A DNA stretch of 64,000 nt from Thermomonas carbonis (GTDB taxonomy: Bacteria; Pseudomonadota; Gammaproteobacteria; Xanthomonadales; Xanthomonadaceae): assembly GCF_014396975.1 (NCBI RefSeq), contig NZ_CP060719.1, forward strand, positions 559,501-623,500. Direction: 5' to 3'. The notes below the pieces were generated by a model. The model ran no database searches. It was not told the origin of the DNA and was given only the letters and a program-made list of their open reading frames with translations. Below, piece by piece: positions 1 to 9,182 of the stretch; position 1 is the first letter of the stretch; each line of letters opens with the position of its first letter. Both the position numbers and the translations under genes were made by a program.

Positions 1-8
1 TGACGAGC

Positions 9-716
9 CTATGCCGGCAGGTCGAACAGCAAGACGTCGCTGCTGTCGCCGATGCCGCGCACGGCCAGATTGCCGGATTCCTGCACGAAACCGAGCGCAT
101 CGCCGGCCTTCAGCACGCGCTCGCCGATCGCGACTTCACCAGTGGCCACATGCACCCAGTACAGGCGCGCTTGATCCAGCGTGGCGGTGACATCGTCACC
201 GGGTTGCAGGCAGGCCGCACGCAGGGTGGCCTGCTGGCGGATCGCGATCGACCCGTCCGCGCCATCCGGCGACACCAGCACGGCCCAGCGCCCGCGCCGG
301 TCGGCCGGCTCGAAACGCTGCTGCGCGTACGCGGGCTGCACGTTGAGCCGGTCCGGCTGGATCCAGATCTGCAGGAAATGCACCGGCGCGGCATCGGAGC
401 CGTTGTACTCACTGTGTTCGATACCGTGGCCGGCGCTCATCCACTGCACGTCGCCAGCCTCGATCACGCCCACCGTGCCGGTGCTGTCGCGGTGCGCCAG
501 CGCGCCCTGCAGCACCACGCTGATGATTTCCATGTTGGCGTGGCGGTGCGGCGAGAAACCGCCGCCGGGGGCGACGGTGTCGTCGTTGATAACGCGCAAC
601 GGCCCGAAGCCCATCCAGGCCGGGTCGTGGTAATGGCCGAACGAGAATGTGTGCCGGCTCTGCAGCCAACCCAGGCTCACCTCGCCACGGGCGTTGGAGG
701 GGCGTTCGATGATCAT
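9..716 (-). CDS. Pirin family protein (bicupin)
   Basis: 235 aa, the usual length of short bacterial pirins (YhhW type). The N-terminal cupin carries the family signature: an FGHYHDPAWMGFGPLRVINDD-like segment cut short here as FGHYHD, then GGGFSPHRHANMEI with the His residues that bind one metal ion. A C-terminal cupin half lies at about residues 150-235. Family members are cytosolic Fe-binding proteins; some show quercetin 2,3-dioxygenase activity and others act as redox co-regulators, so the substrate cannot be told from sequence. It ends 8 bp from the window edge. The next gene on the same strand (YceI) stops 7 bp upstream of this start, so the two are probably co-transcribed from the RutE-like gene further upstream. 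Confidence 0.9.
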   Translation of the reverse strand: MIIERPSNARGEVSLGWLQSRHTFSFGHYHDPAWMGFGPLRVINDDTVAPGGGFSPHRHANMEIISVVLQGALAHRDSTGTVGVIEAGDVQWMSAGHGIEHSEYNGSDAAPVHFLQIWIQPDRLNVQPAYAQQRFEPADRRGRWAVLVSPDGADGSIAIRQQATLRAACLQPGDDVTATLDQARLYWVHVATGEVAIGERVLKAGDALGFVQESGNLAVRGIGDSSDVLLFDLPA

Positions 717-723
717 CGCGGCA

Positions 724-1314
724 TCACTTGGCGGCGTCGGCCTTCGGCGCGGTCGCTTCGGTGGTGATGCGCAGGGTCACCTCGTCGCCCACGTTCGGCA
801 CATACGCGCCCACGCCGAAGTCGGTCCGCTTGATCGTGGTGGTGGCGTCGAAGCCGATCGCCGGGACCTTCTTCATCGGGTGATCCGACGCCTTGTTGAG
901 GGTCGCATCCAGTACCACCGGCTTGGTGATGCCCTTGATGGTCAGGTCGCCGGTGATCTTCAGCTTGCCGTTGCCGGCGGCCTCGACCTTGGTGCTCTTG
1001 AAAGTCGCGGTCGGGAACTTCCCGGCATCGAAGAAATCGGCACTGCGCAGGTGCGCGTTGAACTTGTCGCTGAAGCCGTTCAGGCCGGACAGCGGCAGGG
1101 TCACTTCGACGCTGGACTTCGACACATCGGCGGCGTCGTAGACCAGGGTGCCATCGACATCGCCGAAGTTCGCGAACGGGTTGGAATAGCCGAAGTGGTT
1201 CCAGCTGGCCAGCACGTTGGTGTGGGTCGGGTCGAGCTTGTAGGTGACACCGGCGGCGAAGGCATTGGCGCTGGCGGCGACCAGGGCGGCGGTGAGCAGC
1301 AGTTTCTTGAACAT
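724..1314 (-). CDS. YceI family periplasmic protein
   Basis: 196 aa. The start is the ATG at 1314, giving a clean Sec signal peptide (MFKKLLLTAALVAASANAFA, cleavage after AFA); the longer open frame upstream has no such logic. The mature part shows the YceI lipocalin-like pattern: YKLDPTHTNVLASWNHFGYSNPFANF, abbreviated here to LDPTHTNVLASW, then FKSTKVEAAGNGKLKITGDL and a C-terminal DFGVGAYVPNVGDEVTL segment. YceI proteins form a beta-barrel that binds isoprenoid-type lipids and are often induced by base or oxidative stress. Neighbours are a nitroreductase upstream (28 bp gap) and a pirin downstream (7 bp gap), a set that looks like a small redox or stress operon. The specific role is not known. 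Confidence 0.9.
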   Translation of the reverse strand: MFKKLLLTAALVAASANAFAAGVTYKLDPTHTNVLASWNHFGYSNPFANFGDVDGTLVYDAADVSKSSVEVTLPLSGLNGFSDKFNAHLRSADFFDAGKFPTATFKSTKVEAAGNGKLKITGDLTIKGITKPVVLDATLNKASDHPMKKVPAIGFDATTTIKRTDFGVGAYVPNVGDEVTLRITTEATAPKADAAK

Positions 1315-1342
1315 GGTGAATCTCCGGGAATGGGTGTGGCGA

Positions 1343-1933
1343 TCAGAGGATCTGGCAGGCTTCGTCGAAGCCGAGGCGCGGCGAACGCGGGAAGATGCTG
1401 GCCGGGTCGCCCTGGCCGAGGTTGACCAGGATGCTGGAACGCACCGGGGTTCCGGCAAAGAATGCCTCGTCGACCTTGGCGTTGTCGAAGCCGGTCATCG
1501 GCCCGCAATCCAGGCCCAGCGAACGTGCGGCAAGGATCAGGTAGGCGGTCTGCAGACTGCTGTTGCGGTTCGCGACCCAGGCCAGGTCGGCCTCGTCGCG
1601 ATGCTCGAACCACGGCTTCGCATCGACATGCGGGAACAGCACCGGCAGCTTGTCGAAGAAGCGCATGTCATAGCCGATGATGGCCACGCACGGTGCCGCC
1701 ATCGTCTTCTTGTAGTTGCCTTCGCTCAGCGCCGGGCCCAGCTTGGCTTTGGCCTCCTCCGACTTCACGAACACGATCCGCGCCGGGGTGGTGTTGGCCT
1801 CGGTCGGGCCGAACTTGAGCAGGCCGTAGAGCTGCTGCAGGGTCTCGTCGGACACCTCGCCGGTGAATGCGTTGTAGGTACGCGCGGTGCGGAACAACTG
1901 GTCGAGCGCGGCATCGTTCAGGGCTTGGGTCAT
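1343..1933 (-). CDS. RutE-type nitroreductase (malonic semialdehyde reductase family)
   Basis: 196 aa, full length for the RutE/HadB-HadB-like nitroreductases. The ATG at 1933 gives [19 protein letters not shown], the usual N-terminus; the open frame continues upstream only as read-through. FMN-binding family features are [15 protein letters not shown], the [17 protein letters not shown] segment and a C-terminal [16 protein letters not shown]. RutE of E. coli reduces malonic semialdehyde in the pyrimidine-ring degradation (Rut) pathway, but no other rut gene is present here, so this copy may act as a general NAD(P)H flavin reductase. It is the first gene of an apparent rutE-yceI-pirin operon. 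The intergenic gap to the divergent ELM1-family gene is about 115 bp and should hold both promoters. Confidence 0.85.
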   Translation of the reverse strand: MTQALNDAALDQLFRTARTYNAFTGEVSDETLQQLYGLLKFGPTEANTTPARIVFVKSEEAKAKLGPALSEGNYKKTMAAPCVAIIGYDMRFFDKLPVLFPHVDAKPWFEHRDEADLAWVANRNSSLQTAYLILAARSLGLDCGPMTGFDNAKVDEAFFAGTPVRSSILVNLGQGDPASIFPRSPRLGFDEACQIL

Positions 1934-2049
1934 GCGATCCTCGTGGCGGGGTGCGGAAGCGCACAGTGTAGAGTTCCACGAGTGAAGCGAATGCGCCGAG
2001 AAAGGAACGGATCGGTTCCATCCATGGAACAACCCCGGTGCTCTCGCCG

Positions 2050-3003
2050 ATGAATCGCGTGCTCGCCCTGCACGATGGCCGAGCCGGCAATGCGCGCCAG
2101 GCAACTGCGTTGGCGCGAGCGCTGGCGCCAGACGACGCACGCGAATTCGTGTTGCAACCGAACCTTGCGGCGCGTCGGTTCGCGCCCCGCACCTGGCCGC
2201 TGCTGTCTGATCCATTCGGCCACTCCTTCCGTGCCGGATGCGAGCATCCGCCGCACATCGCAATCGGTTGCGGCCGGCAGGCGGCATTGGCGACGCGGCT
2301 GTTGCGCGCGCGCGGCAGCCAATCCGTGCAGATTCTCGACCCGCGCATCGACACTCGCCACTGGGATCTCGTCGTCGCACCGGAACACGACAGCCTGCGC
2401 GGCGACAACGTCATCACGACGCTGGGCAGCCTGCATCCGGTCGATGACCGGTGGCTGGCGCAGGCGCGGAAGGAGGCGCCGCAGCTCGCGGCACTGCCAT
2501 CGCCGCACACGTTGTTGCTGGTCGGTGGCCCGACCCGGCATGCGGCACTGGACGATGCTGCCTTCGCTGCACTGCTTGCGCAGCTGTCAGCGCACGCACT
2601 CCGCGAAAACGGCAGCTTCAGCATGGTGGCATCGCGACGCACCCCGGAACGCTGGCGCGCGATGTTGACCACGGTGCCTGCCGACATTCCCGGCATCCGC
2701 TGGCGCGACGAACGCGACGGGCCGAATCCCTACGCCGGCCTGCTGGCGCACGCCGACCGCATCGTCTGCACCCCGGACTCGGTGAACATGCTCAGCGAAG
2801 CCGCAGCCACCCCGGCACCGGTGTTCGTATGGTCGGCGGGTGTTGCCCGCGGACGCTTGCGGATATTCCTCGATGCGCTGCGTGCCAGCAGACGCGTGCG
2901 CGGACTGGACGACGCACTTTTGCCGTTTGCCATCGAACCATTGCGCGAGACCGCACGCGTGGCGGCTGAGGTACGACGGCGACTGGGCTTACCGCTGGCC
3001 TGA
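2050..3003 (+). CDS. ELM1/GtrOC1-like family protein (mitochondrial fission ELM1 family, DUF1022)
   Basis: About 317 aa from ATG 2050 (an in-frame ATG at 2038 adds four residues). The N-terminus ([19 protein letters not shown]) and the C-terminal motif [21 protein letters not shown] are the marks of the bacterial ELM1/COG3660 family, whose fold resembles GT-B nucleotide-sugar transferases; the SVNMLSEA loop aligns with the donor-binding region of those enzymes. In plants the relative ELM1 recruits a dynamin to mitochondria; in bacteria the function is not established, although COG3660 genes often sit near envelope-glycan genes. It is convergent with glnE and the two overlap by 15 bp at their 3' ends. 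Confidence 0.8.
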   Translation: MNRVLALHDGRAGNARQATALARALAPDDAREFVLQPNLAARRFAPRTWPLLSDPFGHSFRAGCEHPPHIAIGCGRQAALATRLLRARGSQSVQILDPRIDTRHWDLVVAPEHDSLRGDNVITTLGSLHPVDDRWLAQARKEAPQLAALPSPHTLLLVGGPTRHAALDDAAFAALLAQLSAHALRENGSFSMVASRRTPERWRAMLTTVPADIPGIRWRDERDGPNPYAGLLAHADRIVCTPDSVNMLSEAAATPAPVFVWSAGVARGRLRIFLDALRASRRVRGLDDALLPFAIEPLRETARVAAEVRRRLGLPLA

Positions 3004-5790
3004 TGCCTCGAACTGCAATCCCCGCGCGCGCACGGCATCGCGGATCGCCTCGCGCGCAAGTTCGATGCGTTCGTCGCGCGCGACGCGGCGCGGGCGACGA
3101 TCAAGGGTGCAGCGCAAGCCGGCATCGAGTAGCGTGGCATGCGCGACCTGCAGGGCCGCGCGGGTGTTGGCATCGAACACATCGGCGGCATGCAGTGCAT
3201 CGATGATCGCCGGTGACGCGCGCGGCGTGCGCAGGCCGGGATGCGCGCGGCTTTCGCGCAAGAGCAGGAACTGCAGCAGGAATTCCAGGTCGACCAGGCC
3301 ACCGTCGCCCTGCTTGAGGTCGAACAGCGCGGCATCGCTGCGATCCAGTTCCGCGCGCATGCGTCGACGCATCGCCAACACGTCTTCGTGCAACTTCTGG
3401 ATGTCGCGATCACGCGCGAGCACGTCGCTGCGCAGCAGGTCGAAGGCATCGCGCAACGCGGTATCGCCGGCAATCGCGCGCGCGCGCACCAGCGCCTGGT
3501 GTTCCCAGGTCCAGGCGCGCTCGCGCTGGTATTCGGAGAAGCTGGCCAGGCTGGAGACCAGCAGGCCCTTCGCGCCGTCCGGGCGCAGGCGCACATCGAC
3601 CTCGAACAGACGGCCAGCGCCGGTACGGGTATCCAGCAGCGCGACGATCTTCTGGCCGAGCCGGGCGAACCAGCGCGGCGCGTCCAGTGGCCGCGCGCCG
3701 TCCGACATCGCCGCCTCGGGCGCGTCGTACAGGAACACCAGGTCGAGGTCGGAGCCGAAGCCGAGTTCCTCGCCACCCAGGCTGCCGTAGCCGAGTACCG
3801 CGAATCGTGCGCCGTCGATACGCCCGTGCGACGCATGCATGCCGGCTAGCGCGAGCTTCAGCACGCAATCGACCACCGCATCCGCCAGCCAGGCGAGCAG
3901 ACGCGCGCACTCCTGCGCTTCGATGCGGCGATCGAGTAGCGCCAAGGCAATGCGGAAGCTCAAGGCCTGGCGGATTTCGTTGAGCGCGTCCAGCGCGGCT
4001 TCGGTGTCGACATCGGTATCGCCTAGCGCGGCTGCACAGGCTGCATGCATCGCCGCGTGCCCGGGCAGTTCGCCGCCGATGCGCACATCGAGCAATTCAT
4101 CGAGCAACAAGGGATGCGCGGCCAATCGCTCACCCAGCAAGGCACTGCGCGACAACGCGTCGACGAGGCGATGCAAAGCCACCGGTTGTTCATCCAACAG
4201 GGCGAGGTAACTCGCGCGGCGCAACAGCATGTGCAGCAACGGCACTAGTCGGCGCAACACGGCATCGGGATGCGGCGATGCGACGGCGGCCTGCAACAAC
4301 GCCGGCAGCACGCGATCCAGGCGCGCGCGCGTCGCGTCGGACAAGGTGCGCACCGCCGGCACGCGGGCGAAGTCGGCGAGGCTGCGATGCAGGTCTTCGC
4401 CGGCCTCGAAACCGGCCGCCGCCAGCACCGCGCCATCGCCGGCATCGGGCAGGCCTCGCCAGTACGAGGCCAGGTCGCTGTCGCCAGTCGCCTCGCGGCG
4501 TGCCGCCAGCAGCGCATCGAATTCGCCAGATACACGCTCGCGCTGCACCGCCAGCGCATCCAGCAAGGCCTGCCAGTGCGGATAACCCAGGCCGTCGGCG
4601 ATGCGCGCGCGCCGCAGCGCATCCCCGGGCAGGGCATGGGTCTGCGCGTCGCCGAGCATCTGCAGGCGATTCTCCAGCGTGCGCAGGAAGCGGTAGGCCT
4701 CCAGCAGCATGTCGCCGGTCGTGGCATCCATATGGCCCGCCGAAACCAGCGCGCGCAGCGCCGGCAGCAGGCGGCGATCACGCAACGCGAGTTCGCGCCC
4801 GCCGCGAATCAGTTGCAGTGCCTGCACCAGGAATTCGATCTCGCGAATCCCGCCGGGGCCACGCTTGATGTCGTCGGCCATGTCCTTGCGCACGACCTCG
4901 GCGGCGATCGCCGCCTTCATCGTGCGCAGGCCGTCCAGCGCGCCGTAATCCAGGTAACGCCGATACACGAACGGGCGCAGCGCCTGCAGCAGCCGCTCGC
5001 CGGCGCCCAGGTCACCGGCCACCGGACGCGCCTTCTGCCAGGCATAGCGTTCCCAGTCGCGACCCTCGGTGAGGAAGTAGTGCTCCATCGCCGCGAACGA
5101 CAACGCGACGCGGCCGGCATTGCCGAACGGACGCAGGCGCAGGTCGACGCGGTGGCAGAATCCATCCGCGGTGACTTCGTCGAGCAGCTTGGCCAGTTGC
5201 TGGCCGAGCCGCGCGAACCAGTCCTGCGCATCCAGCGAACGCGCGCCATCGGACTCGCCCTCGTGCTCGTAGGCATAGACCAGGTCGACATCGGAACTGA
5301 AGTTCAGTTCGCCACCGCCGAGCTTGCCCAGGCCGAAGACGACCAGCCGCTGCACGCTGCCGTCGGCCGCGCGGACCACGCCGAAACGCTGCACCATCTC
5401 TGCTTCCAGCGCGTCCAGCGCCAGCTGCAGGCAGCCATCGGCGAGGGCGGTGCTGGCGGCAAGGATCTCCTCGACCGGTGCGGCTTGGATGACGTCCCGC
5501 CACACCATTCGAGTCGATTCCGCCTGCCGGTGCAGGCGCAACAGGCGGGCCCAATCGGCACGGTTGCCGGCATCCAAGATCGGTAGCGGCAGCGGCGTTG
5601 CGGCGTCGGCCTGCAGTGTCGCCAGCAGCGTCGGCTGCCGCACCAGGGTGGCGATGGCGAACTCGCTGGCGATGGCGAGCTTGCCTATCGCGGGCTCGTC
5701 GGCGACATCGATCGCGCAACCCGCCGCGCGCAGTCGGGAGCAGGCGCGCTGCGCGATGTCCCGCAAGTCGTCCGCGTGATCGAGATCCAT
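2989..5790 (-). CDS. glnE: Bifunctional glutamine synthetase adenylyltransferase/deadenylase
   Basis: About 933 aa from ATG 5790 (ATG 5805 is also possible); the frame stays open far upstream but that part is opposite the AAA gene and is not coding. Two nucleotidyltransferase domains are visible, each with the GG-x-DxD signature: [18 protein letters not shown] near residue 200 (deadenylylase half) and [18 protein letters not shown] near residue 670 (adenylylase half), each followed by a helical GlnD/PII-UTase linker ([30 protein letters not shown]). The enzyme adds or removes AMP on glutamine synthetase in response to PII and glutamine. It is divergent from the AAA ATPase gene with a very short gap of about 40 bp. 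Confidence 0.95.
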   Translation of the reverse strand: MDLDHADDLRDIAQRACSRLRAAGCAIDVADEPAIGKLAIASEFAIATLVRQPTLLATLQADAATPLPLPILDAGNRADWARLLRLHRQAESTRMVWRDVIQAAPVEEILAASTALADGCLQLALDALEAEMVQRFGVVRAADGSVQRLVVFGLGKLGGGELNFSSDVDLVYAYEHEGESDGARSLDAQDWFARLGQQLAKLLDEVTADGFCHRVDLRLRPFGNAGRVALSFAAMEHYFLTEGRDWERYAWQKARPVAGDLGAGERLLQALRPFVYRRYLDYGALDGLRTMKAAIAAEVVRKDMADDIKRGPGGIREIEFLVQALQLIRGGRELALRDRRLLPALRALVSAGHMDATTGDMLLEAYRFLRTLENRLQMLGDAQTHALPGDALRRARIADGLGYPHWQALLDALAVQRERVSGEFDALLAARREATGDSDLASYWRGLPDAGDGAVLAAAGFEAGEDLHRSLADFARVPAVRTLSDATRARLDRVLPALLQAAVASPHPDAVLRRLVPLLHMLLRRASYLALLDEQPVALHRLVDALSRSALLGERLAAHPLLLDELLDVRIGGELPGHAAMHAACAAALGDTDVDTEAALDALNEIRQALSFRIALALLDRRIEAQECARLLAWLADAVVDCVLKLALAGMHASHGRIDGARFAVLGYGSLGGEELGFGSDLDLVFLYDAPEAAMSDGARPLDAPRWFARLGQKIVALLDTRTGAGRLFEVDVRLRPDGAKGLLVSSLASFSEYQRERAWTWEHQALVRARAIAGDTALRDAFDLLRSDVLARDRDIQKLHEDVLAMRRRMRAELDRSDAALFDLKQGDGGLVDLEFLLQFLLLRESRAHPGLRTPRASPAIIDALHAADVFDANTRAALQVAHATLLDAGLRCTLDRRPRRVARDERIELAREAIRDAVRARGLQFEASGQR

Positions 5791-5832
5791 GCCCGATTGT
5801 GGCATCGCGTGGCCGCCGCTATGGTGCCGGCC

Positions 5833-7317
5833 ATGAGTGAATTGCAGGACCTGGTCGCGCTGATCCGCGCCGACACCCCGTTGCTGGTCATCGAGACGCC
5901 CGACGAAGCGCGCGTGGTCGAGCTGTTCCGGCAATCGCTGATGCATGCCTGGCGTGCGCTGTATCGCTGGTCGGTGACCGAAGGGCTGCGCCGGATCGAC
6001 ATGGATCGCGAGGACGAGGAGGGCATCGCGCCCGACCTCAGCGCGACCCTGCAGGAGATCCGCAATGCGAGCCAGCGCGGCATCTACCTGCTGCTGGACG
6101 CGCATCCCTACCTCGGCTACGCCAGCTACCAGCGCGCGCTGCGCGACCTGATCCAGCGCCGCGGCAGCCAGCCGCACGTGCTGGTGCTGATCGGCACCAA
6201 GGTCGAACTGCCGGCCGCGCTGGAACCGTTCGCGGTGCGCGTCTCGCTGCGCCTGCCCGACGCCAACGCGCTGCTCAAGCTGGTGAAGGAGGAAGCCGCG
6301 GCCTACACCGCGCAGAACGGTGGCCGCAGGGTCGAAGTGGATGCCGACGCGGTGCGCCAGATCGTGCGCAACCTGCAGGGCATGAGCCTGACCGACGCGC
6401 GCCGGATCGCTCGCCACCTCATTTACCGCGACGGTGCGCTGGGACCGGGCGACCTGCCGGAACTTTCGCGGCTGAAGTTCGAGCTGCTCAACAAGAGCGG
6501 CCACCTGCATTACGAGTACGACACCGCCCGCTTCGCCGACGTCGGTGGCGCGCGCCGGCTGAAACGCTGGGTCGAGCAGCGGCGCCTGCCGTTCGTGCAG
6601 GACCCGCCGCCAGCCGGCCTGGAACCGCCCAAGGGCATGCTGCTGCTTGGGGTACAGGGCTGCGGCAAGTCGCTGCTGGCGAAGGCGGTGGCCGGCGGGT
6701 TCGGGGTGCCGCTGGTGCGGCTGGACTTCGGCACCCTGTACGACAAGTACCACGGCGAAACGGAGAAGAACCTGCGTGCCGCGCTCGCCTCCACCGAACA
6801 GCTCGCGCCCTGCGTGCTGTGGATCGACGAGATCGAAAAGGGCCTGGCCGCCGGCAACGGCGAGAGCGACGGACTGTCGCGGCGGGTGCTGGGTTACCTG
6901 CTGACCTGGATGGCCGAGCGCAAGTCGCGGGTGTTCCTGGTCGCCACCGCCAACCAGGTGCATGACCTGCCCGCGGAACTGCTGCGCAAGGGTCGCTTCG
7001 ACGAAATCTTCTTCATCGACCTGCCCGACCCGGCCACCCGCGTCGATATCTTCGCCCTGCACCTGGACCGGCGCTCGCTGGCAAAGGATGATCTCGACCT
7101 GTCGGCACTGGCCGCCGCGGCCGATGGCTTCTCCGGCGCGGAGATCGAACAGGTCATCGTCAGCGCGCTGTATGCCGCGCATGCCACTGGGGCCGGGCTC
7201 GATACCACCACGCTGATGCAGGCGATCCGCGACACCCGCCCGCTGTCGGTGCTGATGGCGGAACAGGTGCAGGCGCTGCGCGAATGGGCGCTGCCGCGCA
7301 CGGTGCCGGCGGACTGA
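5833..7317 (+). CDS. AAA family ATPase of the Ycf46 type
   Basis: 494 aa from ATG 5833 (ATG 5821 adds four residues). The N-terminal ~200 residues ([20 protein letters not shown]) form the degenerate first AAA-like domain typical of Ycf46/COG0464 proteins. The second AAA module has Walker [16 protein letters not shown] near residue 273, Walker [12 protein letters not shown] near 326, sensor ATANQ and the arginine-finger region [16 protein letters not shown]. Cyanobacterial and plastid Ycf46 is linked to CO2 use; the proteobacterial members are uncharacterised and are predicted to be cytosolic chaperone-type ATPases. No nearby gene indicates a client. The gene ends just before a hairpin terminator at 7362-7393. 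Confidence 0.85.
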   Translation: MSELQDLVALIRADTPLLVIETPDEARVVELFRQSLMHAWRALYRWSVTEGLRRIDMDREDEEGIAPDLSATLQEIRNASQRGIYLLLDAHPYLGYASYQRALRDLIQRRGSQPHVLVLIGTKVELPAALEPFAVRVSLRLPDANALLKLVKEEAAAYTAQNGGRRVEVDADAVRQIVRNLQGMSLTDARRIARHLIYRDGALGPGDLPELSRLKFELLNKSGHLHYEYDTARFADVGGARRLKRWVEQRRLPFVQDPPPAGLEPPKGMLLLGVQGCGKSLLAKAVAGGFGVPLVRLDFGTLYDKYHGETEKNLRAALASTEQLAPCVLWIDEIEKGLAAGNGESDGLSRRVLGYLLTWMAERKSRVFLVATANQVHDLPAELLRKGRFDEIFFIDLPDPATRVDIFALHLDRRSLAKDDLDLSALAAAADGFSGAEIEQVIVSALYAAHATGAGLDTTTLMQAIRDTRPLSVLMAEQVQALREWALPRTVPAD

Positions 7318-7361
7318 TCGCCACGCCGGCGTCGCGGCCGGAAAAGGCGACAGGCATAAAA

Positions 7362-7393
7362 AAGCCCGCTCAGACCGAAGTCTCAGCGGGCTT
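7362..7393 (-). terminator. Rho-independent terminator of the amine oxidase gene (possibly bidirectional)
   Basis: Perfect 9-bp stem AAGCCCGCT / AGCGGGCTT with a 14-nt loop. On the minus strand the stem is followed by a T run (TTTTTTATG), which places it about 95 bp after the amine oxidase stop at 7489. It also lies 45 bp after the AAA ATPase stop on the plus strand and could serve both convergent genes. Confidence 0.85.
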
Positions 7394-7488
7394 GCTCCCT
7401 CCCCCACGTCGGGACGCGGGGCGACTGTGAAGGATTCGTTAGGTGGTTTGCACGCTGCACTGCAAAATTGCACCGCGCGGTGCAGCAA

Positions 7489-9081
7489 TCACGCCGCGCG
7501 TGCGATGCCCCGCTGCGCCAGCACGGCCTGCGCCGCCAGCTCGCCGGATTCGCAGCCACCCTCCATGAAGCCCTGCGCTTCGACCGAGCAATGTTCGCCG
7601 GCAAAGTGCAGGCCGCCCACGGACTCGCCCATTACCCCACCCAGGCCCGCCCAGTCGCCGGGCCGGAAGCAGGCGTAGCTGCCCAGTACCCACGGATTGC
7701 TCGGCCAGTGCATGCGTGCCTCGCGGGCATTGCCGCGCGCGGCGGCTATGCCCGGGAACAGGCGCTCCAGGTCGCGCACGGCAGCTTCGGCCTGCTGCTT
7801 CGGCGTGCCCTGCCCCAGTTCGATACCGTGCCGGCCACCGGTGAAATTGGTCAGCGCCCCGGCGATGCCGGCCTGCTTGCGCGAGGTGTCCCACGTGGTC
7901 TGGTAGGCGAGGTCGCTCATCGATGCGCCGTTCGCGCCGTGCTCGCGCCAGGTGCGCCGCTCGAAGCCGATCATCAGCTTGGCGTTGGTGCCGTAGGTGA
8001 GTTGTTCGATGGCGTGCTTCTTCAATGCCGGCAATTCGACATCGACGCGCACCTTGCGCAACAGCGTGAACGGCAACGCGAGGATCACTTGCCTTGCACG
8101 TACCTCACGCGAGGTCGCGCCCTTGCGGAAGGTCAGGACATAGCCGCCGGCCTCGCCACGGATCGCTTCCAGCACATGGCCGGGTTCGATCGCATCGGTC
8201 AATTTCGTGCCAAGCGTGCGCGGGATCAGATCGTTGCCGCCACGCACGTGGAAGCGTTCGTCGCTCTCGCCGAAGATCTTGAACGCGTCCTTGTCCTCGG
8301 TGCCGACGAAGGTGAGGAAATTCAGCGCGGACTGCTGGTCGATCTCCAGCCCCATCTCGGTGGTGTAGGCCACGTCCAGCAGCTTGCGCAGCCAGCCAGT
8401 CACGCCGTTGCGATCGAACCACTGGCTGATGCTCATCGCGTCCAGCGCGCGGAACGCCGGGTTGCTGTCGGTATGGTCGTAGGCGCCATCGCCGGCGGAG
8501 GCGAGGTCGCGCTCGATCGCCGCGGCGACCGGCACGAAGGCGCGTACCAGTTCGGCCTCGCCGATCGCGCGGCCATCGAAGAACCAGGTCTCGTGGTCGC
8601 GGTCGCCATCCAGCAGGTCGTCCAGCGCGATGCCGAGTTCGCCCGCCAATGCGCGGATGCGCGCGTGGCCGGTGTCGATCAGTTCGCCGCCGAGTTCGAT
8701 CACCTGTCCATCGGCGCCATTCGGGAACAAAGACGGATCGCGCAGGCTGAGCATGCGTCCGCCGATGCGCTCCTGCGCCTCGAACACGCGCACTCGCACG
8801 CCCTGCTGCCGCAATCGCCACGCCGCGGTGAGTCCGGCGATGCCGGCACCGACGATGACGACCTCGTCAGCGGCTCCGGCGCGCATCGGTGCGGGCACCG
8901 AACTGCAACCGGCAAGCAATGCACTCGCTCCCGCGCCCTGCAGCAGGCGGCGCCGGCGGCGGTCGATCCGCTGCGCGTGCACCGCATCAACGAATTCGTC
9001 CAGCGGCATGCGCTGGTGGCGCGACGCGCGGGCGATGGCGGCAGCGCGCTGCAGCAGGCGGAAGAGCGGCGTGCGTCCCAT
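7489..9081 (-). CDS. Flavin monoamine oxidase family protein, Tat-exported lipoprotein-like
   Basis: 530 aa. The N-terminus has a run RRRRLLQGAGASALLAGC, which reads as a twin-arginine signal with a lipobox-like LLAGC, so the protein is probably exported folded with FAD bound. The Rossmann motif VVIVGAGIAGLTAAWRLR lies near residue 75, followed by the FEAQERIGGRM flavin-binding loop. The C-terminal FAD motif is GGLHFAGEHCSVEAQGFMEG. Monoamine-oxidase-type enzymes oxidise primary or secondary amines to aldehydes plus H2O2; the substrate cannot be told here. The gene stands alone: its start is about 75 bp from the divergent glycosyltransferase gene, and a terminator follows. Confidence 0.88.
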   Translation of the reverse strand: MGRTPLFRLLQRAAAIARASRHQRMPLDEFVDAVHAQRIDRRRRRLLQGAGASALLAGCSSVPAPMRAGAADEVVIVGAGIAGLTAAWRLRQQGVRVRVFEAQERIGGRMLSLRDPSLFPNGADGQVIELGGELIDTGHARIRALAGELGIALDDLLDGDRDHETWFFDGRAIGEAELVRAFVPVAAAIERDLASAGDGAYDHTDSNPAFRALDAMSISQWFDRNGVTGWLRKLLDVAYTTEMGLEIDQQSALNFLTFVGTEDKDAFKIFGESDERFHVRGGNDLIPRTLGTKLTDAIEPGHVLEAIRGEAGGYVLTFRKGATSREVRARQVILALPFTLLRKVRVDVELPALKKHAIEQLTYGTNAKLMIGFERRTWREHGANGASMSDLAYQTTWDTSRKQAGIAGALTNFTGGRHGIELGQGTPKQQAEAAVRDLERLFPGIAAARGNAREARMHWPSNPWVLGSYACFRPGDWAGLGGVMGESVGGLHFAGEHCSVEAQGFMEGGCESGELAAQAVLAQRGIARAA

Positions 9082-9182
9082 GGTGTCTCCCCAATGTCCC
9101 TTTCAGCGGGAATACGCGGCGCGGGCACGGAACGGGCCACCGCCCTGTCCTGCGCATGGACTCGCCCGCGTTTGCCCTACCG

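Noticed and set aside
5806..7488. Long minus-strand extension of glnE across the AAA ATPase gene
   Set aside because: It is the reverse shadow of a clearly conserved plus-strand ATPase; glnE proper begins with the family N-terminus at 5790.
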